From Tubiluchus corallicola (lineage: Eukaryota > Priapulida > Priapulimorpha > Priapulimorphida > Tubiluchidae), in assembly GCA_030141605.1 (NCBI GenBank), contig JAQGDQ010001667.1, positions 1 through 30,537 on the forward strand: a stretch of DNA of 30,537 bases, in the 5' to 3' direction. Below the pieces are notes generated by a model. That model saw nothing but the letters and a program-made list of their open reading frames with translations. It was not told where the DNA came from and did not search any database. Below are positions 1-10,259 of the stretch, piece by piece. Both the position numbers and the translations under genes were made by a program. The number at the start of each line of letters is the position of its first letter. Within the stretch, counting starts at the first letter, position 1.

Positions 1-395
1 TACCCGCTTTTTCTAATTTCATAACCAAACTGGAAAATGTTACCCTTGTGTCTAAAACTTGAACACCCCGGTATGGACGCGCCCTGAACGAAATACAGAG
101 AACAGTTTACAATTGCTTTTTACGGGTTTTCACGTGTTTTGAGGATTGCAATTTTCATAAACTATACAAACAGGGAAGCTTATATAGTTGATAACACATG
201 TACGTGTCTGGTATAGCTACAAGCATTTCTACCCGGTTGTGTTTGTCTAACGAAATCAAGTCCAAACCTGCGTGTTTTGAAGTGGTGGATCTTTGTAGGT
301 GAGGTGAAGCCTTCTAGGTGGTTGGGCTTCTTTCAGCGTTCCCCTGTTATGTAATGCTGTGTTATGTAATGTTGTGTTATGTAATGTAATGTAAT
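1..395. other. No recognised feature
   Basis: AT-rich sequence with no convincing coding frame on either strand. The last 60 bases carry short irregular repeats of a GTTATGTAAT-like motif that lead into the pentamer microsatellite to the right. Confidence 0.5.
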
Positions 396-510
396 GTTAT
401 TCTATTCTATTGTATTGTATTGTATTGTATTGTATTGTATTGTATTGTATTGTATTGTATTGTATTGTATTGTATTGTATTGTATTGTATTGTATTGTAC
501 TGTATTGTCC
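396..510. repeat. (ATTGT)n pentanucleotide microsatellite
   Basis: About 20 near-perfect copies of a 5-bp unit. It passes abruptly into the neighbouring ATTAT array, which differs by one base per unit. The long open frames across it (all Leu, Tyr, Ile, Val, Cys) follow from the 5-bp period reading as a 15-bp, stop-free cycle and are not genes. Confidence 0.95.
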
Positions 511-856
511 TATATTATATTATATTATATTATATTATATTATATTATATTATATTATATTATATTATATTATATTATATTATATTATATTATATTATAT
601 TATATTATATTATATTATATTATATTATATTATATTATATTATATTATATTATATTATATTATATTATATTATATTATATTATATTATATTATATTATAT
701 TATATTATATTATATTATATTATATTATATTATATTATATTATATTATATTATATTATATTATATTATATTATATTATATTATATTATATTATATTATAT
801 TATATTATATTATATTATATTATATTATATTATATTATATTATATTATATTATATT
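511..856. repeat. (ATTAT)n pentanucleotide microsatellite
   Basis: About 69 perfect copies of a 5-bp A/T-only unit. There is no interruption inside the array, which suggests recent expansion or active homogenisation. It joins the ATTGT array on its left and a transposon-end fragment on its right. Confidence 0.95.
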
Positions 857-907
857 ACTAGAAGGATTTAGTAATACGACTGTAAAAAATCATCCTGCCT
901 TCTTTTA
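857..907. mobile_element. MITE end fragment
   Basis: The segment at 884-907 reads ATCATCCTGCCTTC then TTTTAAA, close to the right-hand terminus of family A (6900-6921, 26890-26910). Just before it, AGAAGGATTTAGTAAT at about 860 recurs at about 1087 in family E. This is a short truncated piece next to the pentamer array. Confidence 0.55.
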
Positions 908-1021
908 AAAAACCTGGTTCACACGACCTACATTACCTGAAAATTTTCTACAAACAAAACTGAAATGAAACTATCCATCCACCCTGCATTATATGAAGCC
1001 TGGTTATACAGCAATCAAATT

Positions 1022-1243
1022 AGTTAAAGGAAAAGTCAAGCTTTCTAGAAAGTTAAGCTTATTTCAATGTTCGCGAAAAATGTTAGAAGGATTTAGTAAT
1101 AAAACTGCAATAAGCGCCTCGTGTAATTAGTAAAATCACTTTTCGTTTTCATTTGGACGCTCCCATTTTCAATGCCCATTCTTCTTCCAATGACGTCATG
1201 CGTCTTGAAGAAAAGTAGCGCACTGTCAATCTTCATCAAAAGT
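1022..1243 (+). mobile_element. Dispersed repeat family E, copy 1
   Basis: The reverse complement aligns along its length with 17900-18122; shared stretches include GACGTCATTGGA, GTGCGCTA and a CTAGAAGGCTTGA-like segment. It starts with TTAAAGGAAAAG, the same terminal motif as families A and B. No coding capacity is visible, so a non-autonomous element (MITE) is the best reading. Confidence 0.65.
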
Positions 1244-1512
1244 ATAGTAAGTCTTTACACAAAATAGATAGCTAATTTTGTAATATTTTTACGTGAACAT
1301 TAAGTAAGCTGCAGAAGTTTGATTACTGCAGCGCGCGCTTACGGAAAGCCACGATGCGCTTACGAAAAGTCGCGAAGTCTTTCAGTTACGTCACGATTTT
1401 CAGGTGAATGGCAGCAACCACAGCGCAAGAAAATTTCTATTCAGAGGTAGGTTATTTTAAATTTATGCTTTATAGGCAGTTTTTTGCAAATTTCTTTGTT
1501 ATATTTTTCTAA

Positions 1513-2364
1513 GTTTAAGTGATAACAGTAAAATAAACCCAGCATACTGAGTGACTTGTTCTTTCCTTTAACACACCACAAACAGTTTAAGTGATAACAG
1601 TAAAACAAACCCAACATACTGAGTGACTTGTCCTTTGCTTTAACACACCACAAACAGTTTAAGTGATAACAGTAAAATAAACCCAACATACTGAGTGACT
1701 TGTTCTTTCCTTTAGCACACCACAAACAGTTTAAGTGATAACAGTAAAATAAACCCAGCATACTGAGTGACTTGTTCTTTCCTTTAACACACCACAAACA
1801 GTTTAAGTGATAACAGTAAAATAAACCCAGCATACTGAGTGACTTGTTCTTTCCTTTAGCACACCACAAACAGTTTAAGTGATAACAGTAAAATAAACGC
1901 AACATACTGAGTGATTTGTTCTTTCCTTTAGCACACCACAAACAGTTTAAGTGATAACAGTAAAATAAACCCAACATACTGAGTGACTTGTCCTTTGCTT
2001 TAACACACCACAAACAGTTTAAGTGATAACAGTAAAATAAACCCAACATACTGAGTGACTTGTTCTTTCCTTTAGCACACCACAAACAGTTTAAGTGATA
2101 ACAGTAAAATAAACCCAACATACTGAGTGACTTGTTCTTTCCTTTAGCACACCACAAACAGTTTAAGTGATAACAGTAAAATAAACCCAACATACTGAGT
2201 GACTTGTTCTTTCCTTTAACACACCACAAACAGTTTAAGTGATAACAGTAAAACAAACCCAACATACTGAGTGACTTGTCCTTTGCTTTAACACACCACA
2301 AACAGTTTAACTGATAACAGTAAAATAAACGCAACATACTGAGTGACTTGTTTTTTCCTTTAAC
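1513..2364. repeat. 72-bp tandem repeat, about 11.8 copies
   Basis: The unit begins GTTTAAGTGATAACAG and recurs at exact 72-bp steps from 1513 to 2305. Variant bases (CAGCAT or CAACAT; CTTTAGC or CTTTAAC; GTCCTTTGC or GTTCTTTCC) are shuffled among units, as expected from unequal exchange. Because 72 is a multiple of three, a 310-codon frame stays open on the minus strand (1441-2373), repeating a 24-residue Cys/Leu/Tyr-rich block. I see no splice sites, signal peptide or domain, and read it as an array artefact rather than a gene. Confidence 0.93.
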
Positions 2365-2439
2365 TTCTAGCAAATGTAGACGCTTATTGACCTAGTGCTG
2401 GCACTACCCCTTTACTACTACATACATGAAGCCCACAAA

Positions 2440-2505
2440 GTCTTGGAAGCCAGGTGAGATTCGAACCAGGGTCTTTTGGACTCGTGCTCAATGACTTTTC
2501 ACATT
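2440..2505 (-). mobile_element. tRNA-like B box, probable truncated SINE
   Basis: On the minus strand 2453-2469 reads as a T-arm with GGTTCGAATC, a good RNA polymerase III B box, preceded by an anticodon-arm-like segment. No matching A box is visible at the expected distance, so this is a decayed or 5'-truncated tRNA-derived element, not a functional tRNA. Confidence 0.4.
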
Positions 2506-2752
2506 TGTTTTCTGTCGGTGAAACATTATCAATTTAATGCCACGTATTTGTTACGACAATAATGTAATGTCTGTGTTTGACACTCGCTTTGAGAGATTTC
2601 AATCGCCTTGCTGATTCTGGCTCTTTACCGCATAGATCAGGAACACTTCTCTCAGTCTAATGATTCGTGCTAAATTCACGGCTTTTGTGATTTTTTGCTC
2701 AGACTGAGGGTACGTTGATAGTGGAGTTTGTGTCTGTAGGATGAAACAGCAA

Positions 2753-3095
2753 ACAGCTTAAAGCAAATCCGGACCCAATCTTAAACTGTAGGTCAAAACA
2801 ATCTACTCTTTAAAATATTGAAAGGTGACGCTATTTTTGAAAAATGACTAATGTGAAAGAATGCATTTCAGAAACTCACTGTACAAAAACAGGTGCTGTA
2901 CCTCTCAGCTCACACCTGTTCATTTGTGACGTAATACACACATTTAAGAGCCCATGCGTGAGCACAGTGGTAAATCTGAAAATTAACTTTTTATCTTAAA
3001 GCTTGCCTAGTTTTAATACAATATATTGAATGTCTTACAGTAGCACTGTACTTTCGCTTTTGCTAACATGTGCAACACACTCATGGAATGTAGGT
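2753..3095 (+). mobile_element. Dispersed repeat family A, copy 1 (internally deleted)
   Basis: It opens with a CTTAAAGCAAATCCGGACCC-like end as at 26284. It then matches the family core: GTGCTGTACCTCTCAG, a GTGAGCACAG segment, CTTGCCTAGTTTTA and TACAGTAGCACTGTACTT. Part of the left interior seen in the 26284 copy is missing, and the right end is cut off by the GA tract at about 3095. Confidence 0.75.
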
Positions 3096-3700
<605 letters not shown>

Positions 3701-4144
3701 ATATAGGGACATAAACAACATGTACCTGCGAGTGGAGATTTGATAAACAAATTGCTGGATTGGGAGACACACAGAATGACAAACAGACAGATAGATAAAT
3801 CTCTTGAAAGAATCTAGCTCGGGTCAAATCAATAAACTAAACTTTAGGCTTTCCACAAAACCCTCAAAAAAGGTAAATTGACAACAGGCGGCAAATTTCG
3901 CGCGCGTCACATGCACAAACGTTTAGTCGCATGCATGATCGCACGCGTAGCCGTATTGTTTCAAAAGCAATTACTTGTTTCACGGCTTAAACTTTGATCT
4001 CTTCGACAAAGATTATTCCAGTCAGAGCACAAATTAGACGCCTGAATGAATTTTAATATGAAATTTTCGGTTATAATAACGTAAATTATGCATGTAAATG
4101 TGAGACGAACGCAAGGAAGACTCCAGATATTTTCAACTAGAGGT
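3701..4144. other. No recognised feature
   Basis: Mostly AT-rich, with a short GC-richer patch around 3895-3950 holding alternating GCGCGC, GCATGC and ACGCGT motifs. No exon-like frame with splice sites was seen. Confidence 0.4.
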
Positions 4145-4525
4145 GATAATCCTACAAAATGACTTTAAAGGACATTTTTCATATACTACCCCATCTCCGA
4201 TAAAAAGTATACATTTTGATACAATTAATGCTGCAAAAGCGTTTCCGATAATGAAATAATAGATTAAAAACCTAAGGAACGGCAGGCGGGCCCAACTGTT
4301 GTTAACATCACAAACTAACATAATTTTCAACTGCATAAATATTCCATGAGTGTGTTGCACGTGTTTGTGAAAGCGAAAATTGAAGTACAGTGCTACTGTA
4401 AGATATTCAGTGTGTTGTACTAAAATTAGGCAAGAGTAAAATTCAAATTTCAAATTTACCTCTGTGCCCAGGGATGAACTGTCGAACGTGTGTAGTTCGT
4501 CACAAACGAACACATCTGAATTTAC
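4145..4525 (-). mobile_element. Dispersed repeat family A, copy 2
   Basis: Reverse-oriented match to the family core: TACAGTGCTACTGTAAGATA, GTGTGTTGCACGTGTTTGTG and the AATAATAGATTAAAAACC segment all recur in the 13788-14325 copy. The left end includes ACTTTAAAGGACA, a weak version of the shared terminal motif. The overlapping 126-codon minus frame is inside the element and shows no domain. Confidence 0.75.
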
Positions 4526-4827
4526 GATAAAAATTCACGCATCTTCTAAAGCTCGCACTACGTCTGCACTTGCAAGATTTGGCAATGCATTCAATGCAGC
4601 TAACTAACGCCGGTAGTATTCAGGTAAATTTTCCAGTTTCTGGACAAGTGATTACACGTAAACTGCAACATGTATTGATTTGACCAAGGCGTACAAAAAT
4701 TAAGTTTAACGATAAGCACAACATCACTGAGATGTAATCTCATCAATGTAACCGCATCGGGTGATCTTCTTGTAACTAAAGAATTATCGCGCAACTGCAT
4801 TGAAATGATCTAGACTCGCGTGAATTT

Positions 4828-5225
4828 ATATGCACATGTGAACAAAACCTAAACGTTGACGTAAAAGTGTGAATAAGGTCTAACTTTTTATGAAATATAT
4901 AGGCGCAACGAAGACCTGACATTGTTAGAAATAGTGTAACTATGAACAGAATATAGTGTGAAATATGTAAGTGTGGACAAACCCTAAACGCTTGTAATAA
5001 TTGTAAATGTGAACTGAACTTAACTTTGGCGTAAAATCCGTAAACGGTGAATAAAACGAAGAAAATAAAGTTATCTTTACAGCGCCTGGCAACTTGTAAA
5101 ACGTTTAAATGTGAATTATACTTCGCAGTCTTGTAGAATGTGCAAATGTGAACAGAGCATAAGGTACAGTTATACATCGTAGAAATTATGAAAAATGTGA
5201 ACACGGTCTAACCTTTTTGTCAAAC
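4828..5225. repeat. Degenerate tandem repeat, unit about 35-50 bp
   Basis: About nine diverged occurrences of a motif close to AAATGTGAACAAARCCTAA, each followed by a variable spacer often containing GTAAAA or CTTTTT. Clear examples are near 4836, 4870, 4967, 5003, 5108, 5142 and 5192. Spacing is irregular, so this is an old, decayed array. The 142-codon minus frame over it carries no recognisable domain. Confidence 0.6.
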
Positions 5226-5267
5226 ACTGAAATGACAAGCAACTGTTTTTGCAAATTATTCTTTATT

Positions 5268-5450
5268 AAACGTCGTCGTCGTCGTCGTCATCATCATCAT
5301 CATCATCATCATACGCCCGTCACGTCTATTGTAGACATTGGGCAGGCAGAATTCTAAAATAAAACAAATCTGCCTTCAGACAGGTAAGCAGTAATCTAGC
5401 CCAAAAACTAGACACTCCTACGCCAGTGGCTTGTCAGCACCACTTCCGTT
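5268..5450 (-). mobile_element. SINE-like element S, copy 1, with (CGT)(CAT) tail
   Basis: Read on the minus strand, this matches 13389-13534 in the same order: GTGCTGACAAGCCACT, GATTACTGC, GGCAGATTT, TTTTAGA, TTCTGC and CAATAGAC. Both copies end in a GAT-type trinucleotide tail (here 5268-5312), as expected of SINEs or LINE 3' ends that terminate in a simple repeat. Confidence 0.7.
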
Positions 5451-5984
5451 TATTAAACGCTAATGCGACTAAGATCTATTACACGCAGTCTAGTGATTCT
5501 TTCTCAGCCCATTATGTCTAAATAAAACAATAAAGATACTTGCAATAGGAAGTTAATTACACTGTACTTGTAAAGCGTTCGACTAGACCGTTTGTAAGCA
5601 AACAAAGAGCTGGTATGCATGGTATGCAAAAAATTCAATTACCTGGTAACCATCTTACTATACTGTATTATACAGTACATTAATCTTGCGCTTTTAATAT
5701 CTTTTCTCGGTGGAATTTAATATTCGCCGGGCGCGTGCTGCATTTTTAGCAATTTCACTGTGACAGAAACGCATTCTTAGCTTTTGCACAATGACAAACG
5801 AGTGTTTTAATTTATTGCTGTGTCCGTGTGATGAAAATGTAGAAAGATTATTTGATTTTTTGTGCATTCACACAAAGACACATTGCTTACAATGGCTTGG
5901 ACAACAGACAAGTTTAGCCGTAGCGTGATTCTGGTACGTATAAATATAATATATATATAAATAAGCGTTGTATATATATATATA
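5451..5984. other. No recognised feature
   Basis: AT-rich. Contains a TACTGTATTATACAGTA palindrome near 5660 and TA runs at 5945-5985 that probably belong to the LINE tail on the right. No exon-like signal seen. Confidence 0.4.
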
Positions 5985-6364
5985 ATAATCTTTATTTGCC
6001 ATTAAAATACATTGATAATCACTGATAAAAACTTTACAGAGATGATCAATCAGTGTTAGTTAATAAAAACTTACACTGCTAAAGGCAAATGCGTCAGTGC
6101 AATCTAAACTACTGTGCAGTAATGGAAAGTAACGACGAATAAAATCAAACGTATTTACAACTATGCACAAAAAATGAAAAAACTATGATTTAATTAATAT
6201 GGCTGTGGATATATGAATTCTGAATTAGTGTGTATGTTGTCGTACTGGTGTGATGATATTTCATATCTGGTTAATATTAGTGATTTTAATTTTGTTTTAA
6301 ATGCTAATAGGGACTTGATTTGTTTAACCTGTAATGGTAGAGAAATAAAAGCGATTTTTAAAAA
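5985..6364 (-). mobile_element. LINE 3' end, copy 1 (ORF2 C-terminus plus 3' UTR)
   Basis: On the minus strand a coding remnant (6194-6364) is followed by a 3' UTR with AATAAAGATTATTA and a (TA)n tail. The remnant has the arrangement common at the C-terminus of Jockey/CR1-type ORF2 proteins, LP..iK.ikSl..FK.kLK, seen here as ISLPLQVKQIKSLLAFKTKL. It ends with an in-frame stop at about 6194. A decayed copy of the same segment lies at 25853-26060. Confidence 0.65.
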
Positions 6365-6470
6365 ATAGCTGGACAATTGTGTAAACATTAGTTCAAAGAA
6401 TGCTCTAAAATATTGAAACTACAGCAGCTTATTTTAAATCAAAGTTTAGATTAAATAATAATTACCTGGG
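6365..6470 (-). mobile_element. Family B right-end fragment
   Basis: Matches the reverse complement of the right end of family B (15340-15435 and 28640-28720): TGTAAACATTAGTTC, GAATGCTCTAAAATATTG and TTAGATTAAATAATAA. It truncates the LINE coding remnant on its left, so it either inserted into the LINE or was juxtaposed later. The start of the 64-codon minus frame here comes from this fragment, not from LINE sequence. Confidence 0.7.
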
Positions 6471-6477
6471 ATAGTCA

Positions 6478-6921
6478 AAGTCAGACGGGCACTAGCGCTT
6501 GCATTTCGGAAGGCATTGCACAAAAAACAGGTGCTGTACCTCTCAGTTCAGATGTGTTAGTTTGTGACGAACTACACACGTTTGACAGCTCATACGTGAG
6601 CACAGCAGTAAATTTGAAATTCGAAATTTTATCTTAAAACTTGCCGAGTTTCACTGCAATACCCTGAATACCTTATAGCAGCACTGTACTTCAAATTTCG
6701 CTTTCATAAACACGTGCAACACGCTCGTGGAATATTTTTGATGTTGAAAATTATGTTAGTTTGTGATGTCAGTAATAGTTGAGCTCGCCCGCCGTTAATT
6801 AAATTTTTAATCTATTATTTAATTATCAGAAACACTTTTGCGGTATTAATTGTGTTAAAATGTATGCTTTTTATCGGACTTGAAAATTGGCTAGTATATG
6901 AAAAATCATGCTGTCTTCCTT
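6478..6921 (+). mobile_element. Dispersed repeat family A, copy 3
   Basis: Matches copies at 26284-26910 (same strand) and 13788-14325 (opposite strand): CAGACGGGCACTA, GGTGCTGTACCTCTCAG, GTTTGTGACGAACT, TGATGTCAGTAATAGTTG and CCGTTAATTAA. The right end is ATCATGCTGTCTTCCTTTAA. No coding capacity, so a MITE-like element. Confidence 0.8.
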
Positions 6922-7378
6922 TAATCCACAATCTTTCATTCTAAAACTTTTGTAATTTAGTTTGGGTTGTTGTAGTTGGTCCTGGTGCTGATGGTAGTGA
7001 CTTGGTCACAGTTGGTGACCATGTGTGACATCATAGTGGTAATGTTTTCAACATTCATGTAATCATCATCATTATTATTATCGTCACCGCCATCATCCTC
7101 ATCATCATTATCATCATCGTCATCGCCATCATCATCATTATCATCATCATCATTATAATTATTGTCACCGCCATCATAATCATCATCATTATCATTATTG
7201 TCACCGCCATCATCATCATCACCATCATCGCCATCATCATCATCATCATCATTATCGTCATCGCCATCATCATCATTATCATCATCATCATCACCATCAC
7301 CATCATCATCATCATCATCATCGTTATCATCATTGTCACCGCCATCATCATCATCAATATCGTCACCGTCTTCCTTTA
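6922..7378 (+). repeat. Segment X copy 1 with a (GAT)n microsatellite
   Basis: Bases 6922-7062 are a near-identical inverted copy of 13651-13787 (TTGGTGACCATGTGTGACAT and GTGGTAATGTTTTCA are shared). Bases 7062-7372 are an interrupted ATC/GTC trinucleotide array with repeated GTCACCGCC blocks. The array ends in GTCTTCCTTTAAAC at 7365-7379, another copy of the family A/B terminal motif. Asp-rich, Met-rich and Ser-rich frames through it are trinucleotide artefacts. Confidence 0.8.
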
Positions 7379-7774
7379 AACTTAATTCTCTAGCTTTCAA
7401 TGGTCAACATCAGTAAGCGTTGTTTATATACTACTACCAATATTATGGTGGATGATTATAGCTATTAATAATGTATACAATAAACTAGTGGTGATTTAGT
7501 TTCACACCTTGTGTAGCTATCAAGTTTCACGTGCAAATATTTGTGGCGGTCACACCGTATACCGAATCTCCAAGCCGATAGTTTATTTTTCCGTATCCGC
7601 TTTGCCAATGTCTATAGAAATTGTTATGATTTTCGTCGTTTGTCCAGTATTATTATAACAGGTATATTGTTTATGCATTCAGTGGCTAAACATGTTGGCA
7701 TTTGAGCAGTTCGTCTTTGTTTACATCCCGGTAGAAACTAGAAACTATCACGTGACACGGTGGCAGCAAATAGG
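7379..7774. other. No recognised feature
   Basis: AT-rich sequence without a convincing exon, RNA gene or repeat. A CACGTGACACGG segment (E-box) lies at about 7750, just before the family B element. Confidence 0.4.
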
Positions 7775-7988
7775 TTTTAAAGGAAAAGCGGACGATTTGC
7801 TAGACTCAATCTCATTTTGGTTTACTGTTTACTGTCCAATATATATATTTTGTTGCCTATAAAAGTTAACAATTGTTCCTTATATTTGAATAATTAGCTT
7901 AGAAAGTTAATTAACTGTAACCGAACACCACAGTTTGTGCAATAGCAGACATCTTCTCTTGCGCGTCAAGTATGTTTCCGTAAGTGTT
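7775..7988 (+). mobile_element. Family B, left half
   Basis: Starts TTTTAAAGGAAAAGCGGACG and follows the left half of the 14947 and 28190 copies: GCCTATAAAAGTTAACAATT, a TTCCTTATATTTGAATAATT segment, CACAGTTTGTGCAAT and ACATCTTC. It stops before the right half, so it is 3'-truncated. Confidence 0.75.
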
Positions 7989-7995
7989 ACTGTTG

Positions 7996-8086
7996 TTTCA
8001 AAAAATAATAAGCATCAAATAAATTATGTTGCTCCATACTAAGCATGAACAATTGGTTCAAGAAATAATAAGCATCAAATAAACGA
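7996..8086. repeat. Short direct duplication
   Basis: A block reading AATAATAAGCATCAAATAAA appears twice about 62 bases apart, each time preceded by a TTCAARA motif. A small local duplication. Confidence 0.7.
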
Positions 8087-8199
8087 GTAGATATCTTGCT
8101 CCTTCATTCCCTAACAATGTTATCTAATTTACATTTAAAGTGAGACAATTTCTGTGTGGGTATTATTGTTCTTATGCATCCCCCCCGCCCCTGACTGCA

Positions 8200-8625
8200 T
8201 AAACATGTACCCCCCTGACTCCATAAACCGATTAAGAATGTTAATTATGTAATGTAATACGTGTTGTGTTAGTTTTTAATGTCAAATGTACAAATAGTGT
8301 AAATGTAATGAGTGAAATTTATGTAATGTAAAGCATGTTTCTGTTAATTGTGTCATGTTAAATGTATATATAGTGTAAAATATGTCAAGTAAAATTTAAT
8401 GTACTTTTGTAATATTGTTATGTAAAAATATTTTAATATGGTGTTTGTAAATATGTCCATTTATTGTATATAATTAGGCCTTAGATTTGCACTTTAGTTT
8501 TTTTTAGTCTGCACTGGACGCATTTGTCTTGAACAGTGTTGTTATTTTAACATTACGCTGAGGCTTACTCAATTTTATTATAATGAGTGAACCATTTTAA
8601 TGACAAATAAAGAATTAATAAAAAA
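8200..8625 (+). mobile_element. LINE-type 3' UTR, family C copy 1
   Basis: Near-identical direct repeat of 15505-15920, beginning CTGACTCCATA and ending GACAAATAAAGAATT, then a short A-rich tail (TAATAAAAAAAC). The AATAAA just before a variable simple-sequence tail is typical of a non-LTR retrotransposon 3' end. Short GTAATGTAA-like direct repeats run through the left half. No ORF. Confidence 0.65.
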
Positions 8626-8636
8626 ACGTACTTATC

Positions 8637-8867
8637 TTATCCTAACTTTTGTAATGCCTTTGAGTTAGGAACTAAAATTGTTAAATCGTCAGCGTAGATG
8701 ATTGAACCAGTGTTGCCACTGTAGCAGTCATAGACGTACTCCCGAAATCTTACCAGGAGACCATCTAAATTTACCCAGGAAAGGTTGGGTGAAAGAACAG
8801 CACCTTGCGGCACACGAAATATAATAATATTATCTGTATTGGGTACATAGGCGTTTTTTATTTTAAT
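8637..8867 (-). pseudogene. Reverse transcriptase fragment (non-LTR retrotransposon ORF2)
   Basis: This minus-strand open stretch is about 76 codons, bounded by stops at 8868-8870 and 8637-8639, and has no start codon. It encodes RVPQGAVLSPNL, the conserved fingers/palm block with QGxxLSP. About 30 residues later comes IIYADDLTIL, the catalytic YADD motif, followed by a P(N)S.ALQKL segment common in this class. The spacing suits a LINE-type RT palm, although the sequence between the motifs lacks the usual LF..YiNDL pattern and is degenerate. It lies tail-to-tail with the LINE 3' UTR at 8200-8625 on the opposite strand, so the two pieces come from separate insertions or a rearrangement. It is too short to be functional and is an old retrotransposon remnant. 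Confidence 0.8.
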
Positions 8868-8869
8868 TT

Positions 8870-9404
8870 ATTTTTCAATTACTGGCACAGTGTTGCCACC
8901 TGTTTGTTTATTTAGGTGGTATTTAGCCTAATACAGTAGTCATTCTTTTAATATTGAAGCACCTCAATATCCCTCAATATATTAGCCCTTTCGCCACTTG
9001 CTAATTTGGCCTTTGGCCATTTTGAGCTGTAGCTGTAGTTGTATGACATTTTTTCCTGTCTTTGGATCACGCCACGATAGCTCTGTTTCGTTAGAAATTA
9101 TGATTGTCAATTTCTTATGAATTTATTGCTGTGACATTGCCGTTCATAAAGGCTACTTGAAGTCCCCAATTCTGTCTTGTAACAGTTAAAGGCTCTGACA
9201 ACGTAAGTTATTATTAATTAATGCAATATAATCTATATAATTTTTTATATCAGTTCTTGGTTATAGTCATACCTTTAATCGTGCAATGAACTCTCTTCTA
9301 CTCAATGCAAATTAAACTAAATGTTAATAGTTGTATTTCAGAATAAAGAAACTTTTGGTCAGCACGTTAAACTGTATAGTAGTATCTGTATTAGAATTGT
9401 TACT
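8870..9404. other. No recognised feature
   Basis: Contains a 48-codon open stretch on the minus strand (about 8940-9090) with an internal Met and a Lys/Tyr-rich sequence but no recognisable domain. It could be a further retroelement remnant. GTGTTGCCAC occurs here and in the RT fragment (8711, 8890). Otherwise AT-rich. Confidence 0.35.
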
Positions 9405-9410
9405 GAAACT

Positions 9411-9646
9411 GCAACTGAATTGGTAACCATCTCATATACGCAGATGAATAAGTTTTAATGGTTAGCTACATTCTAGTATAAAACACAGTTCTCTGATTCG
9501 AAGTAACGGATGCTGTATTATCACAGCTGCAACTGAAATGGTTACCATCTCATATACGCAGATGAATAAGTTTTAATGGTTAGCTACATTCTAGTAGAAA
9601 ACACAGTTCTCTGATTCGAAGTAAGGGATGCAGTATTATTGTTGCA
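9411..9646. repeat. 118-bp tandem duplication
   Basis: Two copies, starting at 9411 and 9529, of a unit that begins GCAACTGAAWTGGTWACC and contains CAGATGAATAAGTTTTAATG and CACAGTTCTCTGATTCGAAG. They are highly similar. Diverged copies follow at 10045-10255. Confidence 0.9.
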
Positions 9647-9649
9647 GGT

Positions 9650-10044
9650 ACAAATGTTTTGGTCCACTACCCCTTCCCAAGGTAGTATATGCATTAGAAG
9701 CCACAATATATTAGACTGTAGCTCAACAAGCTAGACTACTTTTTCTACCCTGACATTGTATAGGTGGAACTTGTTATGTACACACGTCTTTGTTACATTT
9801 AAAATTTGACTTATAATTATACTGCTGCCTTTTACTGACAATCTGGCTTTTTCTCGACTCAATATTGGACCAACAATGTATGTATGCATTTTAACTTTTT
9901 AGTGTAACGTAGTAATCTGTAGCACCTATTTCAGTAGTTTTGTAGAGGTAATAATTGTAGACTACAGAAAATTTGTATTTTTGCAGAATAAACTAACATA
10001 GATATGGTAACGCAACTTTGGTTTGAGCGTATACATTACAATTA
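9650..10044. other. No recognised feature
   Basis: AT-rich spacer between the two groups of 118-bp-type repeats. No exon with splice signals was recognised. Confidence 0.4.
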
Positions 10045-10255
10045 TCATAGCTGCAGTTAAAATGGTAACTATCTCACGTATGCAGATGAATATGTTCTAA
10101 TATTAAATAATATAATAGTATTAGCACTGTTCCTGTCTGAGAGCTACATTCTAGTAGAATTCACAGTACTCTGGAAAGTGGCAGATGCAGTGTTATTATA
10201 GCTGAAACGGTAACCATCTCATGTATGCAGATGAATAAGTTCTAATGGTTATTTG
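10045..10255. repeat. Diverged copies of the 118-bp repeat
   Basis: One copy with an internal AT-rich insertion (from about 10050) and one partial copy (from about 10200). Both carry the GGTAACYATCTCA and ATGCAGATGAATA motifs, and one carries GCTACATTCTAGTAGAA. Confidence 0.75.
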
Positions 10256-10259
10256 TGAC

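Noticed and set aside
1513-2364. CRISPR-like array (regular repeats)
   Set aside because: The whole 72-bp unit repeats with no unique spacers, and the context is eukaryotic. The same applies to the 52-, 51- and 35-bp arrays.
1441-2373. 310-codon minus-strand ORF with 24-residue repeats
   Set aside because: It is the 72-bp array read in a frame that stays open because 72 is divisible by three. No signal peptide, splice sites or domain were seen, and variants are shuffled as in a satellite.
2440-2505. Functional tRNA gene
   Set aside because: Only a T-arm/B box is present. No A box, D-arm or acceptor stem could be assembled here, at 20678-20842 or at 25262-25346.
4133-5204. Minus-strand ORFs of 126, 66 and 142 codons
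   Set aside because: The first is inside a family A element copy, and the others lie over or next to a decayed tandem repeat. None shows a domain or splice structure.
6957-7416. Asp-rich, Met-rich and Ser/Pro-rich ORFs
   Set aside because: Readings of the interrupted GAT/ATC microsatellite in different frames and strands.
8940-9090. 48-codon minus-strand open stretch with an internal Met
   Set aside because: No domain and no splice sites. It may be a retroelement remnant but cannot be supported.
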